A DNA stretch of 64,000 bases from Polytrichum commune. Lineage: Eukaryota; Streptophyta; Polytrichopsida; Polytrichales; Polytrichaceae. Below the pieces are notes generated by a model that made no database searches, was not told the DNA's origin, and saw nothing but the letters and a program-made list of their open reading frames with translations. Position numbers and translations under genes: made by a program. Location: assembly GCA_950295325.1 (NCBI GenBank), contig OX485803.1:186001-250000 (forward strand), written 5' to 3'. Each line of letters opens with the position of its first letter. Position 1 is the stretch's first letter. This document shows, piece by piece, positions 1 to 10,135 of this stretch.

Positions 1-3000
1 GCGTTGCTACATCGAGTACTGCGGGCGGCAGTTGCTGCACTCCTTTGGGGTTTTTAGGAGCAACTGCACTCGTGATACTCACCTACTCCTGTATGTCTCC
101 TTCCCTAACCTTGTCGATCTCAATTTGTGTAATCACAAAACGTTATGTTGCATACAGAAAAGGTTAAAGGTTATGTTGAACACCTAAATGGATATATTGA
201 AAACATGAGCTGAACTCTTATTGGAAATGCTACCATATTTGGCTACCAGATTGGGCATGGGGGCCAATGAATTGTTGTGATGGCTTTCTGTTAGGCACGC
301 GGGTCATGGTCGACACTCCTCCCACACAGGGTTGCAACAAACCGGTAATGCTGCTCAGCAGCAATAGCGGCTCTTTGCCACAACGTAGCGGGCGTTACAG
401 AGAGTTTGGCTCCTTGGCTGACATTTTTGTACAGGATTCCCACTGGCCAGAGCGTGGCTATGGCGCCCACCTCGACCTACGGATTTATGTATACTTGCCA
501 GACGAAATTGAAGGGTTGATGGAGCTTGTCAGTGGCAGAGACCGGTCGATCAGATCCTCCACTTGTGTGAAGGGTCAGTGGGGCACTCAGGTCATCAAAT
601 CTCGCTTTTTTGGTGCCTCTCTCTCTCTTCAGTCCATGCATACTCTCTCAACATACTCTGAGGCCTATCTTGTAATGTATTGCATTGTCCAATTGCACTT
701 CTCTTCATAATTCCAGCTTATGCACTTTCTGGTTTAGGGTTTCAACATGAGCTCAGGTAGTGACTTTGTAGGAGAGATTGGGCACTGACCTTTCTGGTGG
801 GAACAACGTCATCAAATCTCTCTCTCTCTCTCTCGTTAAACCATACATACTCTAAACACATACAGTTATCGGTAGATGTGAAGGCTTATTTTGAAATACA
901 CTGCAGTTGTTCAATTGCGATTCTCTTCATGATTCCATCTTGTGCACTTCTTGATGGGTTAGGGTTTGAACATGAGCACGGGTAGCGAGTTTGGAGTGGA
1001 GATTGGGAAATGATCTTTTTGGTGTAACAACGTCATCAGATCTCTCTTTCTTCTAATGTTGCATACTCTCAACACACTCTTTTCTATCAGCAGATGTGAA
1101 AGCTTATCTTGAACTACATTGCAGTTATCCAATTGCTCTTTTCTTCATTCCATCTTGTGCACTTCTTGATGGGTTTAGGGTATGAACATGAGCTCAGGTT
1201 GTGAGTTTTGTATAAGAGATTGCCAGGCAATCATCCTTTGCTGGTACAACACCATTATTTGATCTCTCTCTTCAATCCATGCATATTCTCAACACGCTCT
1301 GTTTACTGGCAGATCTGAAGGCTCATCTTGAGATAAATTGCAATTATACAATTGCACTTCTCGTCATTCCATCTTGTGCGCGTCTAGTTTTCGGGTCTGA
1401 ACATGAGCTCAGATGGTGAGAAGTTTTGTAGGAAAGATTGGCAGGTAATAATTTTTTTCTGACGTGGGATGCCAACAGGTTAAGATTCACCAGCTCTTGC
1501 TGGAGTCAAGGTTCCGGACATTGGACAAAGCTCGTGCTGATTTCTTCTTTGTACCTGCATATGTGAAATGTGTTCGCATTTATGGGGGTTTGGATGAGAA
1601 AGAAGTGTTAGATTACTTCATGAAGGTGGATTCTGGTCTCCATGATAACATAATCCTCCTTTGTTGTCTTTTTTGATTTATTATGCATCCTCTTGCAATC
1701 AAAGGGAGAATCCTAACCAGACTGATTTTATCGTAGGTCTTGAGCCAAATGCCTTACTTTCATCGATCAGGTGGAAGAGACCATGTATTTGTCTTCCCAA
1801 GGTATATTTCCAGACTCTCTAAATTGCAGACCATTACAGAAGTCAGTCTGAAGTATCTTACATTGGCCAAAAGACCGTTATAATGTTCACTCAGATAAAT
1901 CTTCTGGGGGCTTTCTATGTGTGATATCATGCCAGTATTTCATGTTTATGATTATCAGCTCTGTTCATTGGTTTTGTGCCTGACCTACAGTTTTCTTGGT
2001 GGATGACCATGTAGTGGAGCTGGAGCTCATCTAGTGAAAGACTGGAATACCTTCCTCAACCTCTCTATATTCCTCACTCCAGAGGTATTAACACTCCTAC
2101 GAATCCAGTTGATTGATGCAAAGCATCCATGTGTAGCTGTCAGGGTGTTACGTCACTTCCTCTGTAAGATTTTTGTGATAAAAACTATCTCTGAATTGCA
2201 TTATTCAGTTGTTTCTGCAACAATGATGAGTGCAGGGTGATAGGACAGATAAGAAGACCTTCAGCGCATTCAACACATGGAAAGACATACTTATTCCAGG
2301 AAATGTTGATAACAGCATCCCCTTAATGGGATCGGATGCAAAGTCGGTCATTTCGCCACTCCCGCTGAGGGATCGAAAGTTTCTTGCCAACTATCTAGGG
2401 CGAGCGCAGGGAAAGATTGGCCGCCTACAGCTCCTTCACCTTGCCAAGCATTTCCCTGATGAGGTTCCTATCCTCTGTCAGCAACCTGACTTATAACCAT
2501 TCACCTCATATGTAGTTGCTAAGCTTTTGGGAAGTGCTTTTATGTTTGTTAGTCACATGCTGCAATTCTACAGGAAACTGAATCAAGTACTAAGGTAGCC
2601 ATACCTGAAAACTATTGCACAACCTAAAATCAGCAATATTTACCACTGTCATACATTTGAAGCCTCCAAATGTATGACTCTGATACATAGTGTTGGTTTA
2701 AGGTTCGGTGTTGGTTTTGGAAATATATCTTTGATGAAGTCTTGTTTGATGTCTTGGAGCAGCTGGAGGCTCCTGAGTTGGGATTTCGAGTGGCTGAAAA
2801 ACTTGAACGCATCGATTATTGGAAGCATCTTCGAAATGCCAAGTTCTGCTTAGCTCCCCGGGGGGAATCCTCATGGACCCTCCGCTTCTACGAAGCTTTT
2901 TTTGTGGTGGGTTTACACATCATATTTGGAATGCTCCTTGGGAATAAGAAAAGAATCTAGAATATAAGAAAGGTGTCCTATTGAAGACTTCTTGACAACC

Positions 3001-3731
3001 AGACCGAGAATCAGGATGTAGAAATTTGAGAATTCACTGATTCCTTCTTCAGAGGGTTCAAAGTGTACCACAAGTTCACATCTTCCATGAGGCCTATACA
3101 TGCTGAAGTCCTGTAATAATTATTAATATTTTTATATCGAAAGGTGACTGACATTACCCTGTTCCATAGAATGCGCAATAGTTAGCCATTACTGACACAT
3201 GTGTCTCTTCAGGAATGTGTTCCAGTGATACTATCAGATGAGATTGAACTTCCTTTTCAAAATGTGCTCAAGTACAGTGAGTTTGCAATAAAGTGGCCAA
3301 GTAGTCACATAAATGAAGGGCTCTTGGAATACTTGCGCTTGATTCCAGGTACCTACCCTTCTTCCATTTGTGCTTTTTTGGATCCTCCAACCTTTTATTT
3401 TGGCAGCTCAGGTTTTGTTACACTGTCTTTTGTTTGATCCTTTTGTTTACCTGATTACTCCCCCACATTTCTCACAAATCTGTACCTCATTGTGCATGCA
3501 GAAGATGAGATTACCAGAATGATATCACGTGGCCGAATTGTGCGGTGTTTATTTGTTTATGCGCCAGATACCCAGGACTGCAGTGCCATGACAGGCATTC
3601 TTTGGGAGCTTCAGCGCAAAGTCCGTGTTTTTCATCAAAGCCATCACAGTTTCTGGTTACACAATGGATCCATAGTAGATCAGAACCTACTTCCTATGAA
3701 GGACTGGAGATCCCCTTTCCCTGTGCCATAA
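1..3731 (+). CDS. Exostosin-family (GT47) glycosyltransferase, 5' end outside window
   Basis: Predicted type II Golgi glycosyltransferase of the plant exostosin-like GT47 family, closest in my memory to the Arabidopsis At1g21480 type; its sugar substrate is not known to me. Inferred exons: 1-90, 295-590, 1479-1625, 1737-1801, 2015-2084, 2236-2463, 2763-2906, 3213-3348 and 3502-3731. All junctions are GT-AG and in phase, giving 467 residues in the window. The first exon is tentative; it reads as a short hydrophobic stretch (GFLGATALVILTY) that could be the signal anchor. Diagnostic blocks are LRIYVYLPDE, the ADFFFVPAYVKC block, GRDHVFVFPSGAGAH, LGRAQGK, the NAKFCLAPRGESSW block and ECVPVILSDE, in the order usual for exostosin domains. 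The stop is at 3729-3731. The second intron (591-1478) is a four-copy tandem repeat. Confidence 0.88.
591..1478 (+). repeat. Four-copy tandem repeat filling a GT47 intron
   Basis: The intron is made of four diverged head-to-tail units at about 591-807, 808-1031, 1032-1250 and 1251-1478 (217-228 bp). Each has, in order, GTCATCAAATCTC (or a variant) followed by a CT-rich tract, CATACTCT.AACACA, CAATTG, TTCTTCAT, TGTGCAC and AACATGAGCTCAGG. Unit 1 begins exactly at the splice donor and unit 4 ends exactly at the acceptor, so the unit matches a whole ancestral intron. A perfect CT run sits near 819-834. Confidence 0.85.
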
Positions 3732-5311
3732 TCATGAACCCTAAACCCAGTACTTGTACAGTGAATCACTCAAGAATATGTCGCTCTAAAATACACCCAT
3801 CCAAGTGCAAAATTGCCAATTAACACTGAAACTTCCAAATTTTACTGAGTTGCTGAATTTTATGTGCATGATGTACATAACATACCCACCATAATCCTGA
3901 CTTGTGAGGGTCAGAGCCATCTACTAAGAACTAAAAAAAGGCACTGCTCAGCTTAATGAATGTAATTGCAACTGCAAAGGTAATCCATAACACATTGCCT
4001 TGTGTGTCAGTTTGAATGTAAATGCAACCCATGGCCTTCTACATAAAGTCATTTGCCACAACTGGTGGAAAATAAGGGTGCGGGAAATTGGAATGAAGTC
4101 TTTTGTGGTTGTTAGGCCTTGGGCTCTGCTCATTTATCTCATTAATGCAGGTTTAAATTGTAAATAGTATTTCATTTAAAGAGATGTGGATTTCCACACC
4201 AAATTGTAGAATTGACACGCACATAAGTCAATACTACATCAAATATCATATTTAGTGTCATATGGCATTTGATGTCACTGGTAACCTTTCGGATGACAAT
4301 TCTTGTGAATAAGATTAAAATACTGTCATGGATTTCATGAGTACATCCATTGGCCAAAACCCCACCTTTTCTTGTCAGCAACTTGTGATAAAATATTGTC
4401 ATGGATGATTGAAAATAGGATGAGAGATCCCTTGGTAAGCGACAGTAATTGCAACACTCTAAATATAATCCCCAAAAACTTTACAATGAACAACAAATAA
4501 TGTTGTGTTGGTGACACCGTATCGCGGTTTACAACTAGTATTGAGCAAGACATTTAGATTTGGTGGCTCTAAATGTCATATTTAGCGTAGTAGTGCATGT
4601 TGTACTAGAGTTGTGAGTCCTCCACCTTTGGTCTAGAATTATTGCAAAGCCTAGTAAGATTCAGCACGAAAAAGGCCACCGATCTTCAAAACCTATTCAT
4701 GAATGGGTACATACAGCAGCAACACTGAACTTGTGCATAAATATTTGCTCGAGTCAGTTCCCAACTTTGAAAAGATGGAAATGAAGATGCTACAGTAAAC
4801 AAAAACATATGTGACAAGCAGCTTATTAGATTACACGAGACTCGGTAAGCAGACTGCAACTTGCTGAAGCAATGGGAACTTCGCAGTGCAATTAGTCCCA
4901 TCATATGCCCTATGTAACCTAGCTCCAGAGAATCCCATATGTACGACGGACACCCATGCTGTAAAAAGGGTGAAGATCGCCCTATTCAATCAAACCAAAC
5001 CAAATCAAGAGACTTGGAAAGGCAAGGTCAGGATTAATGAAATGAAGAGACCCTCATCTCCTTGTCAGTTCACTCAATCTATGGAAGAAAATGCCAGCCT
5101 AGAACTCACATTCAAGGGACCCTACAAGGTGCAGAAGGCTAACATTGCTACCCCAAGGGTAAATGATCAAGATATCAAAAGAAAATGTTTGATACAAGAA
5201 GCCTCTAACGGCCACATTTCTAGCTCCCTCTGCACCCTAAATGTCTATGTTCCTGGTACTCCCTGGTTAAATCAAAGGCGAGAAAGCAATCGCTTCACAA
5301 CCTCACCTGTT
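3732..5311. other. Convergent intergenic spacer, GT47 to SEC23
   Basis: Tail-to-tail spacer that should hold both 3' UTRs and poly(A) sites. Apart from the inverted-repeat element at 4232-4592, I see no gene. The 150-codon plus-strand frame near 4886-5338 overlaps the SEC23 stop, resembles nothing I recognise and has no coding character. Confidence 0.6.
4232..4592. mobile_element. Inverted-repeat element of the TACACTAAATAT family (copy A)
   Basis: Non-autonomous element of about 360 bp. The left end (TACTACATCAAATATCATAT) and the right end (ending ATATTTAGCGTAGTA) are imperfect inverted repeats of about 25 bp. The ends share the subterminal TTTAGTGTCATATGG motif with copies at 24749, 56994 and 57592. 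It has no coding capacity. TA flanks both ends but is also part of the inverted repeat, so the superfamily is left open. Confidence 0.7.
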
Positions 5312-8300
5312 TTAAGACTGGACAGCCAGCCTTTGTAAGTGTTCTACAAACACTTGCAAGCTCACATCGTCTGTAAAGATGACATCACCTCCTGGGGCAG
5401 GTCCATTTGCTGAATTGTAAGTTGTCGACGGGTTCAACTTGGCAAGTAAGAATCGTGCTTGAGATTTGTGTTGATCACAATCGACCAATCTAGGCACTGG
5501 AAACCTCTCTGTAATGATTGCTTGGGCATCATCTCGTGGTGCTTGTAGCAACTGAGCAAAAACAACTTGGTCGGGTTGTAGATGATAGCCCGCATTTCGC
5601 CATTGAGCAATCGTCATACCATGAAAAATTACTACACTGAAGTAAGCATCCAAGAGCAGGATCCTGTCGGAGGCAATAGATGCCACATCAAGTAAAGCAG
5701 GCTCCGGGGGTCCATTAAATGAATAAGAAATCAATGAGGGCTGGATCATAACCAATGAGTTTGTGACATTCTCTCGGTTCAGCACCATTCGGAAGTAAGC
5801 TGTCTCATCTGGACTATTGTTGAAAACTTGTACAAACTGGGAGCGCCGTAAGTTGAACATGAACTGGGGAAGAATTGCAAAGGTAGGTGCAAACTGGAAT
5901 GAAGAAGGGTCCTCCTTGCGGTAGTCCCCAAACCGTGATGAAAGTCGAATAAGCAGTCTGTCTAAGAACCTTATGGCATCAAACTCATCCTCTGTCTCCA
6001 TTTTGAAAGATGCCCACCTGGCTAAGATAACAGTAGCCGCTTCTTGGTCAAATCCAGCTACCATTTCTTCTGTACTAGCATTTGCAGATGATTCCCCCCA
6101 CCGACGGGTTACAGTGGTCACTCGTAACCTGGTCTGTCCATCACTATGTTGGTATTGTGTTATGAACTGGAGATAAAATTGTTGCCCACCAAGTTGGGCA
6201 CCTGCATTTGAAGCCTGTGTACTTGGATTTACCTCAAAGAATATGGCAAGCGTGGTGCTCCTGTCCAGCCCACACATTTTCCACATCGTAGTTCCCCCCT
6301 GGCCAATAACAGTATCTGAAGTAGAGACACCCTTCTTTTCTAAAGATGCACAAGGGCCTATGGCACCCTGGACCTTTACATCCTTAGAACAGTTGACTTC
6401 GAGTAGGCCATTGAAGGAAAGGTTGAGAGCATGATCCCCACCCTCAAATACACGCTTGAAAGAGTCTTTGAACACAGAGTGTCCAAAACTCTCGGCCAAA
6501 ACAACCAAGCCCCCAGTCCTTTCTATTGCAATTTTCATCTCTGCCACTCCAACCTGCACCGTGGACCAGATAAAGAAATCAGTTTCAGACACCAACAAGA
6601 GGGGGGTACACCTCATTAACACAGAAAGTCACAAATAATACAGCAGATACAACAGGAGGACAATGTCCTCCACCCTAAGGGGTAATATCCCAATGATCTG
6701 AACCACATTATATATGAACAAATATAATCCAACAGCATGCAATCATAAGCTTGAAAAGGTGGTAGAGCAGGACAAGTGCCGCAGAGGGAACCCCACCCCT
6801 CTCCACTTCCTGTTTCCTTAAGCTGCTACCTCCAGCGACCTTCTAATCTCAATACCTCCCAACTGCTCTCATTTTACCTGCTCAGTGTTTATTATTAAAA
6901 ACCAAACATGTCAACCCTTGAATTTCCCTGCAAGAACCTTAAAACAGGCTCGCCTCCACGGCCAGTCAACTTTTACAAACCCTACTTGCTCTGCTCCATA
7001 GGATTTGCATGTAGGTAGCAGGCGACCTACCCCAAGAAACTAAGGGCAGAGAGAGTTGGGGTGCCCTCTGTAGCACTGCACCTGGTAAGGCAACCTAGTG
7101 AGATCAAAGAGTGGAAAATCAACAAAATCAATTAGCAAATTCAGTAAGGTAGTGGTATCAACCTGATCCACAGCACAGGCAAACACATCAAGAACGTGCC
7201 CTTGAGACACCAGCTGCTTTGCAAGCCCTTCATAGAACTTCACAGCCTTATTGAAATGTGGAGCTGCATCTTTTGCCAAATCCTTGTGCGAGCGGATAGG
7301 GTCTTGCAACTCCTTTGATACTATGACTCCTGGACCTTCTGTGCAGGGACCACCAACAAACCCTATAATCCGGGCACCAGTGTCTGGAGAGCATGCTCCC
7401 AGTAGCCCAGCTGCAACTTTGAGTGCTGCTCCAGTGCATCGAGACGCCCTCTGTTCCGAAGAGACAGGGAACGAGTCTCTCTGGAGTTCATCCAGAAGTG
7501 AATTGAGGGTGAACTCACACTCTGACACTGGACGCAGGAATCGCTCTACTCCGCTAGGAAACGTTCCATTCCGAACTCCTGCACAATAAACATCTAGTGT
7601 CTTCATATTTTGACATTCATCTCCAGGCTTTTCCTAACATATGTAAGAGTGAACTCTCAGCAGCCACACATTCCAATCTAAGGGAAAGGACGCACCCCTA
7701 CATTTTTAGAATGATAAGCCTCATGTGAATATTATGAAAGACCGCAGCAGATCACGCTGTATGCAAGGTTAAGCAGGCCCCTTTAAAGTCAAATCTTTGA
7801 TCAAATCAACAGTTGAAGACAAATTGCATTAACAGATCTGATCTTTTGACTGATGCCCCAAACCCTAATTGGACAACTAAATTGGCCAACACTTCAAAGC
7901 AAGAAGGATGGAGTATGAAGTTTGTACGAACAACTTTTCTAAACACCAAAATGCTAATGGTGTTATAATTATAAAAATGTGTACGCAGGCTATAATTTAC
8001 CTACGTTATAAAAGGAATCACGGATAAAGGTAATCACGAAAATTAGTACAATCAGAGAAGAGGGAGGGACAAATGTCCTTCTGACACTTAAAAACTAAAA
8101 GCTGGGTTGATATCTCCAGAACTCAAGTCAGAGATGATATGGTATTCAAAGATGCAACAATGCAGATGGATGAATTTCATTGAAGGTCTGCAATGTGAGC
8201 TAGCATACTTCAAACAGTCGCTAATGCAGAAACATAGTGTGCAGCTCCAATCATGAAGGTGGAGGAAGGCTGACATCGCACAAGAGACTTCACAGACATG

Positions 8301-9147
8301 CAATGTGAGTAGAAAAGCTTGCTGTGTCACCTGCACCAGCACCAGCGGGCTGCAGGCCGCCCCTTTGGAAGCCCCCGCCCCCGCTCGGCAGCGACAATCC
8401 AAGCTGGTCCAGGATCTGCTCCTTGGAAAGATCCTTGGAACCGCGGAACACGTATGACTTGGGGCAATCAGAGAACCCTAGCTCATGCACCTGGACATGC
8501 GCACCAAACGTGATCAATCCAACCAGGGAGTTCTCAGGCACGAGCGAGATTGCCTGCGTGAGCGATGCTTTCAGAAACCCTAACTCCTCCTCAATGAGGC
8601 AAGTGTCCACCACGAACAGGAACACAGACGGCGACGCCACCTCGCCCGCGGCGATTGCGTACTCCACTGTAGTGCATTGCGGGAAGAGCTCCGCAGGCAC
8701 GTTCTGCTCGGAGATTGATGCGTAGTGCTGTGGGAAATGGTTCCTCTGGTGGCAAAAAGGGCAGATCCAGATTTTGGCGTGATAGTCCACTGAGCAGAAA
8801 GGATTAAGCACACCACGGCATGTCTTGCATCTCAATGGGGCGTAATTCAGTACCGAAACCTGGTTTGTACTCCCGTGCAGTGGGGTTAGCACCGCCGCCA
8901 AGGGTATCACGCACTTGCTGGCATCCTGTAAACACATCCACAGCACTTTACTTTCAGCTGTTTGTAACTCGATTTCTTCCTCTCAGATTAGGAATTCAAC
9001 GGTTAACATCGCTTGGACATGAATCTAAACATGTTCTACCGAATGCGCAGCATTTTGGTAGAAGCTACCAACCAGCTTTGTGCTTGGCCACACGTTCCAT
9101 GACATGCGTATGCCATTGATGGCCTCCGCCTCCGCGAAATCAGCCAT
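5312..9147 (-). CDS. SEC23: COPII coat protein SEC23, GTPase-activating subunit
   Basis: Inner-coat subunit of COPII vesicles. It pairs with SEC24 and activates the SAR1 GTPase at ER exit sites. Exons in transcript order: 9147-9073, 8925-8331, 7578-7163 and 6553-5312. All introns are GT-AG and the protein is 775 residues, a normal SEC23 length. It opens with [20 protein letters not shown], follows with a zinc finger (C58, C61, C80, C83), then the trunk block [14 protein letters not shown], the beta-sandwich blocks [20 protein letters not shown] and [10 protein letters not shown], helical block [15 protein letters not shown] and a gelsolin-like C terminus. R729 in [15 protein letters not shown] should be the arginine finger, by family alignment. 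The ATG at 9147 is supported by an in-frame TGA 48 nt upstream. A glycine-rich linker spans the exon 2-3 junction. Confidence 0.96.
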
Positions 9148-9358
9148 CTCGGGTCCCTCACAGCCCGATCTACCTCGCTTTCCTCCTTCTCACTTACGCT
9201 CTCGAGCGATCGATCGATCGAACTCTCGAGCGAGCGAACGAGCGAGGGTCTGTATGCGGGAGCTTGCGAGCGCGGAGCCAACCCGAGAGAGACGCCCCCC
9301 TGCGCAACGAGGGGTAGCCCGGTCCATCCCGCCCGTGTTATTCTCCGGGTGGCCCTCT

Positions 9359-9478
9359 GGATCGCCGGGTAAGTCGAGTAGACTGGTACTCTACTTGTGG
9401 AGTTCCCCGGTGGGATCGTCGGGTAAGTTGGGTAGACTGGTACTCTACTGGTGGAGTTCCCCGATGGGATCGTCCGGG
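9359..9478 (+). repeat. 54-bp tandem repeat with hairpins upstream of SEC23
   Basis: Two units (about 9359-9411 and 9412-9465) and the start of a third (9466-9478). Each carries an inverted repeat with a seven-base loop: AGTAGA ctggtac TCTACT at 9377-9395, and GTAGA ctggtac TCTAC at 9432-9448. The array lies 210-330 bp upstream of the SEC23 start codon in a GC-rich patch (about 9120-9590). It may be promoter, 5' UTR or part of an inserted element. Confidence 0.75.
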
Positions 9479-9479
9479 A

Positions 9480-10135
9480 ACTCGGCCCTTGGGGAACGTT
9501 GGGAGCGTGGCGTCGCCCAGCGTTAGGCGGGTGGCCCGGGGTTTCGGAGGACTGCTTATTGGAGTGGTCAAAGTCCAAGAACGAGGGACTAGGTTCAGTT
9601 GGTATCAAAGTCTTCCTTTATGCCAAGTCCACACTAAAGGTACTTAAGAAGGTGAGCCTACATTAAGCATGTCTTAGATCTATATTCTAACAAAATGAAG
9701 ATAAAATGTGTTTAATTCTTTAATATTATGATCAATCTACAACATAACATTACTTAGCATCTATTGTTTAAACAGTGGGGCCTCGGAATCTAATAATGAG
9801 ATGCTCGGAAAGTTGAGTCTCATGTTTCATTTTCTGAGCATCTGACTGTTACATTCTAAAGGCCCACTGGACAACAATAGGTGTTGACTAATGTTATAAA
9901 TTGATGTCATGGCTATGCTCTCATGTTTTAGGTATTTATATATGTTTTTTGGGGGATTATCTAGATCATTGGTTCGGATGGCACTCCATCTTTGAGGTCT
10001 CCTCGTAGATTGTCAAGTTATCCAAGTTGGGGAATGTTGAGAGCATGATGATGTCACCATCGTTTAGAAATTTGGCTCTAAAGCTATTCATCGGAGTGAT
10101 CAAAATTCAATAATCATGGAAGAAGGGGGAGTCAC
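9480..10135 (+). repeat. Diverged direct repeat pair, GC-rich and AT-rich copies
   Basis: The segment at about 9490-9590 (ggggaacgttgggagcgtgg, then ggagtggtcaaagtcc) aligns with about 10032-10130 (ggggaatgttgagagcatga, then ggagtgatcaaaattc). Most differences are C-to-T or G-to-A in the second copy, as expected for an older methylated and deaminated repeat. It is likely transposon-derived and no coding frame is visible. Confidence 0.5.

Noticed and set aside
3-90. Frameshift in the first GT47 exon
   Set aside because: Reading in frame 3 to a GTATGT donor at 91 joins in phase with the exon at 295, so no frameshift is needed.
4886-5338. 150-codon plus-strand frame overlapping the SEC23 stop
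   Set aside because: Composition is not protein-like and it lies antisense to the probable SEC23 3' UTR.
9036-9608. 190-codon minus-strand open frame over the SEC23 first exon
   Set aside because: It is in a different frame from the true exon ([10 protein letters not shown].. at 9147-9073) and is low-complexity translation of GC-rich sequence.
9251-9610. Complete LTR retrotransposon
   Set aside because: Only a primer-site-like motif and a plausible LTR end were seen; no matching second LTR and no gag-pol frame nearby.
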